Of a stretch of DNA of 5,685 nucleotides, positions 5,111 to 5,685 are shown piece after piece. A program made the position numbers and the translations under genes. The notes below the pieces were generated by a model that ran no database searches, was not told where the DNA came from, and worked only from the letters and a program-made list of their open reading frames with translations. The stretch comes from JAOUEE01 sp051011595 (GTDB lineage: Bacteria; Actinomycetota; Acidimicrobiia; Acidimicrobiales; SHLQ01). The first letter of the stretch is position 1. Each line of letters starts with the position of its first letter. The stretch is from the NCBI GenBank assembly GCA_051011595.1, contig JBPCTQ010000086.1, forward strand, positions 1 to 5,685, read 5' to 3'.

Positions 5111-5685
5111 CACGGCGACGCTCCGACCTTGCGGCTGACCAGCAACAGCAGCCGGGGAATGGTGGCCGCCTCGAGGTACTCGGCCGCCTTGGCCAGGAAC
5201 CCTGGTGGTGGCGCCGGTTCGACCATCTGCTCGAGCACCAGTCCGTGGCGGACGAGGGTGTTGACGTAGCGGCTGAGCGGCCGGTGCACGAACCGGATGA
5301 ACACGTCCTTGCGGACCTCCTCCACCACCTGTGACTCCGTGAGGTACGGCCCGATCCGCCAGTACTGCTCGGGCGGATCGAGAATCTGATCGTCGATCCA
5401 CCCGCTGCCTGGCGTTTGCAGCAATGGGTGGTTGAGGAAAAACACGAAGCGGCCGCCTGGTTCGAGCACGCGACTGACCTCGGCGATGGCCTGGTCGAGT
5501 TCGTCGATGTGTTCGAAGACGAGACAGGCCAGCACTCCGTCGGCACCGCCGGACCGAACCGGCATCGCCGATGCGGCGGCCTGCGCATAGCTGGGGCCCC
5601 GGCCCCGCCGTTGCGCCTCGGACACCTGCGCCCAGGTGGGGTCGAACCCGATGACACCACACCCGAGAGCGGCGGCCAGCCGGGC
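5110..5685 (-). CDS. Class I SAM-dependent methyltransferase, C-terminal 191 residues; start lies beyond the right edge
   Basis: The frame is open from the right edge to TGA 5112-5110. The glycine-rich SAM-binding motif I must lie just outside the window. Visible are the second strand with GVIGFDPT (10-17 of the fragment), whose Asp15 should bind the SAM ribose; SAMPVRSGGADGVLACLVFEHI (39-60), matching the post-II region of Methyltransf_11-type enzymes; and RVLEPGGRFVFFLNHP (72-87), motif III. The C-terminal half (PEQYWRIGPYL, HRPLSRYVN, EPAPPPGF, then IPRLLLLVSRK) is the substrate-recognising side. The substrate cannot be told. An internal GTG at 5625 is not the start because the homologous-looking sequence continues above it. 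It ends 52 bases before rapZ and may be cotranscribed with it. In many actinobacteria uvrC sits upstream of rapZ instead. Confidence 0.85.
   Translation of the reverse strand, partial: ARLAAALGCGVIGFDPTWAQVSEAQRRGRGPSYAQAAASAMPVRSGGADGVLACLVFEHIDELDQAIAEVSRVLEPGGRFVFFLNHPLLQTPGSGWIDDQILDPPEQYWRIGPYLTESQVVEEVRKDVFIRFVHRPLSRYVNTLVRHGLVLEQMVEPAPPPGFLAKAAEYLEAATIPRLLLLVSRKVGASP

Noticed and set aside
4161..5138. Plus-strand open frame of 325 codons opposite rapZ
   Set aside because: It mirrors the codon structure of rapZ, and no domain or ribosome binding site supports it.
5058..5660. N-terminal extension of rapZ by about 200 codons
   Set aside because: This part is the methyltransferase read out of frame; RapZ proteins begin a few residues before the P-loop, matching GTG 5057.

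Overview
The window is a GC-rich stretch of bacterial chromosome. It most likely comes from an actinomycete, and the gene set and protein style suggest the class Acidimicrobiia (Ilumatobacter-like). That placement is from memory of the families, not from a search. The supporting signs are the rapZ ... gap-pgk-tpiA ... secG order, a RapZ P-loop with Arg in place of Lys, a short SecG, GTG starts and 4-base start/stop overlaps.

Layout from right to left, which is the direction of transcription for all genes but one: a class I SAM-dependent methyltransferase that enters from the right edge; a possible 18-codon micro-ORF bridging it to the next gene; rapZ (nucleotide-binding RNase-adapter family); gap (glyceraldehyde-3-phosphate dehydrogenase); pgk (phosphoglycerate kinase); tpiA (triosephosphate isomerase); then, on the opposite strand, a small SCP2-like lipid-binding protein; then secG (translocon subunit); and the first 69 codons of a secreted lipoprotein, probably a solute-binding protein, that runs off the left edge.

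gap, pgk and tpiA form a tight lower-glycolysis operon. gap and pgk overlap by 4 bases, and pgk and tpiA are 17 bases apart with a strong ribosome binding site between them. The three enzymes act on neighbouring triose-phosphate steps. secG and the lipoprotein look like a second unit, separated from the operon by the SCP2-like gene, which converges on tpiA and diverges from secG.

The most unusual object is GAPDH. After a complete catalytic domain of about 332 residues it carries a 67-residue tail made only of Lys, Ala, Thr, Arg, Gly, Ser and Pro, with no acidic residues. The tail is built on a KKTAT-type pentad encoded by a 15-bp tandem repeat. It resembles the basic tails of actinobacterial nucleoid proteins rather than any part of a normal GAPDH. 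Other points of interest are the tight overlaps around rapZ, the absence of yvcK and whiA between rapZ and gap, and a phosphoglycerate kinase about 20 residues shorter than usual. No RNA genes, CRISPR arrays, insertion sequences or attachment sites were seen.
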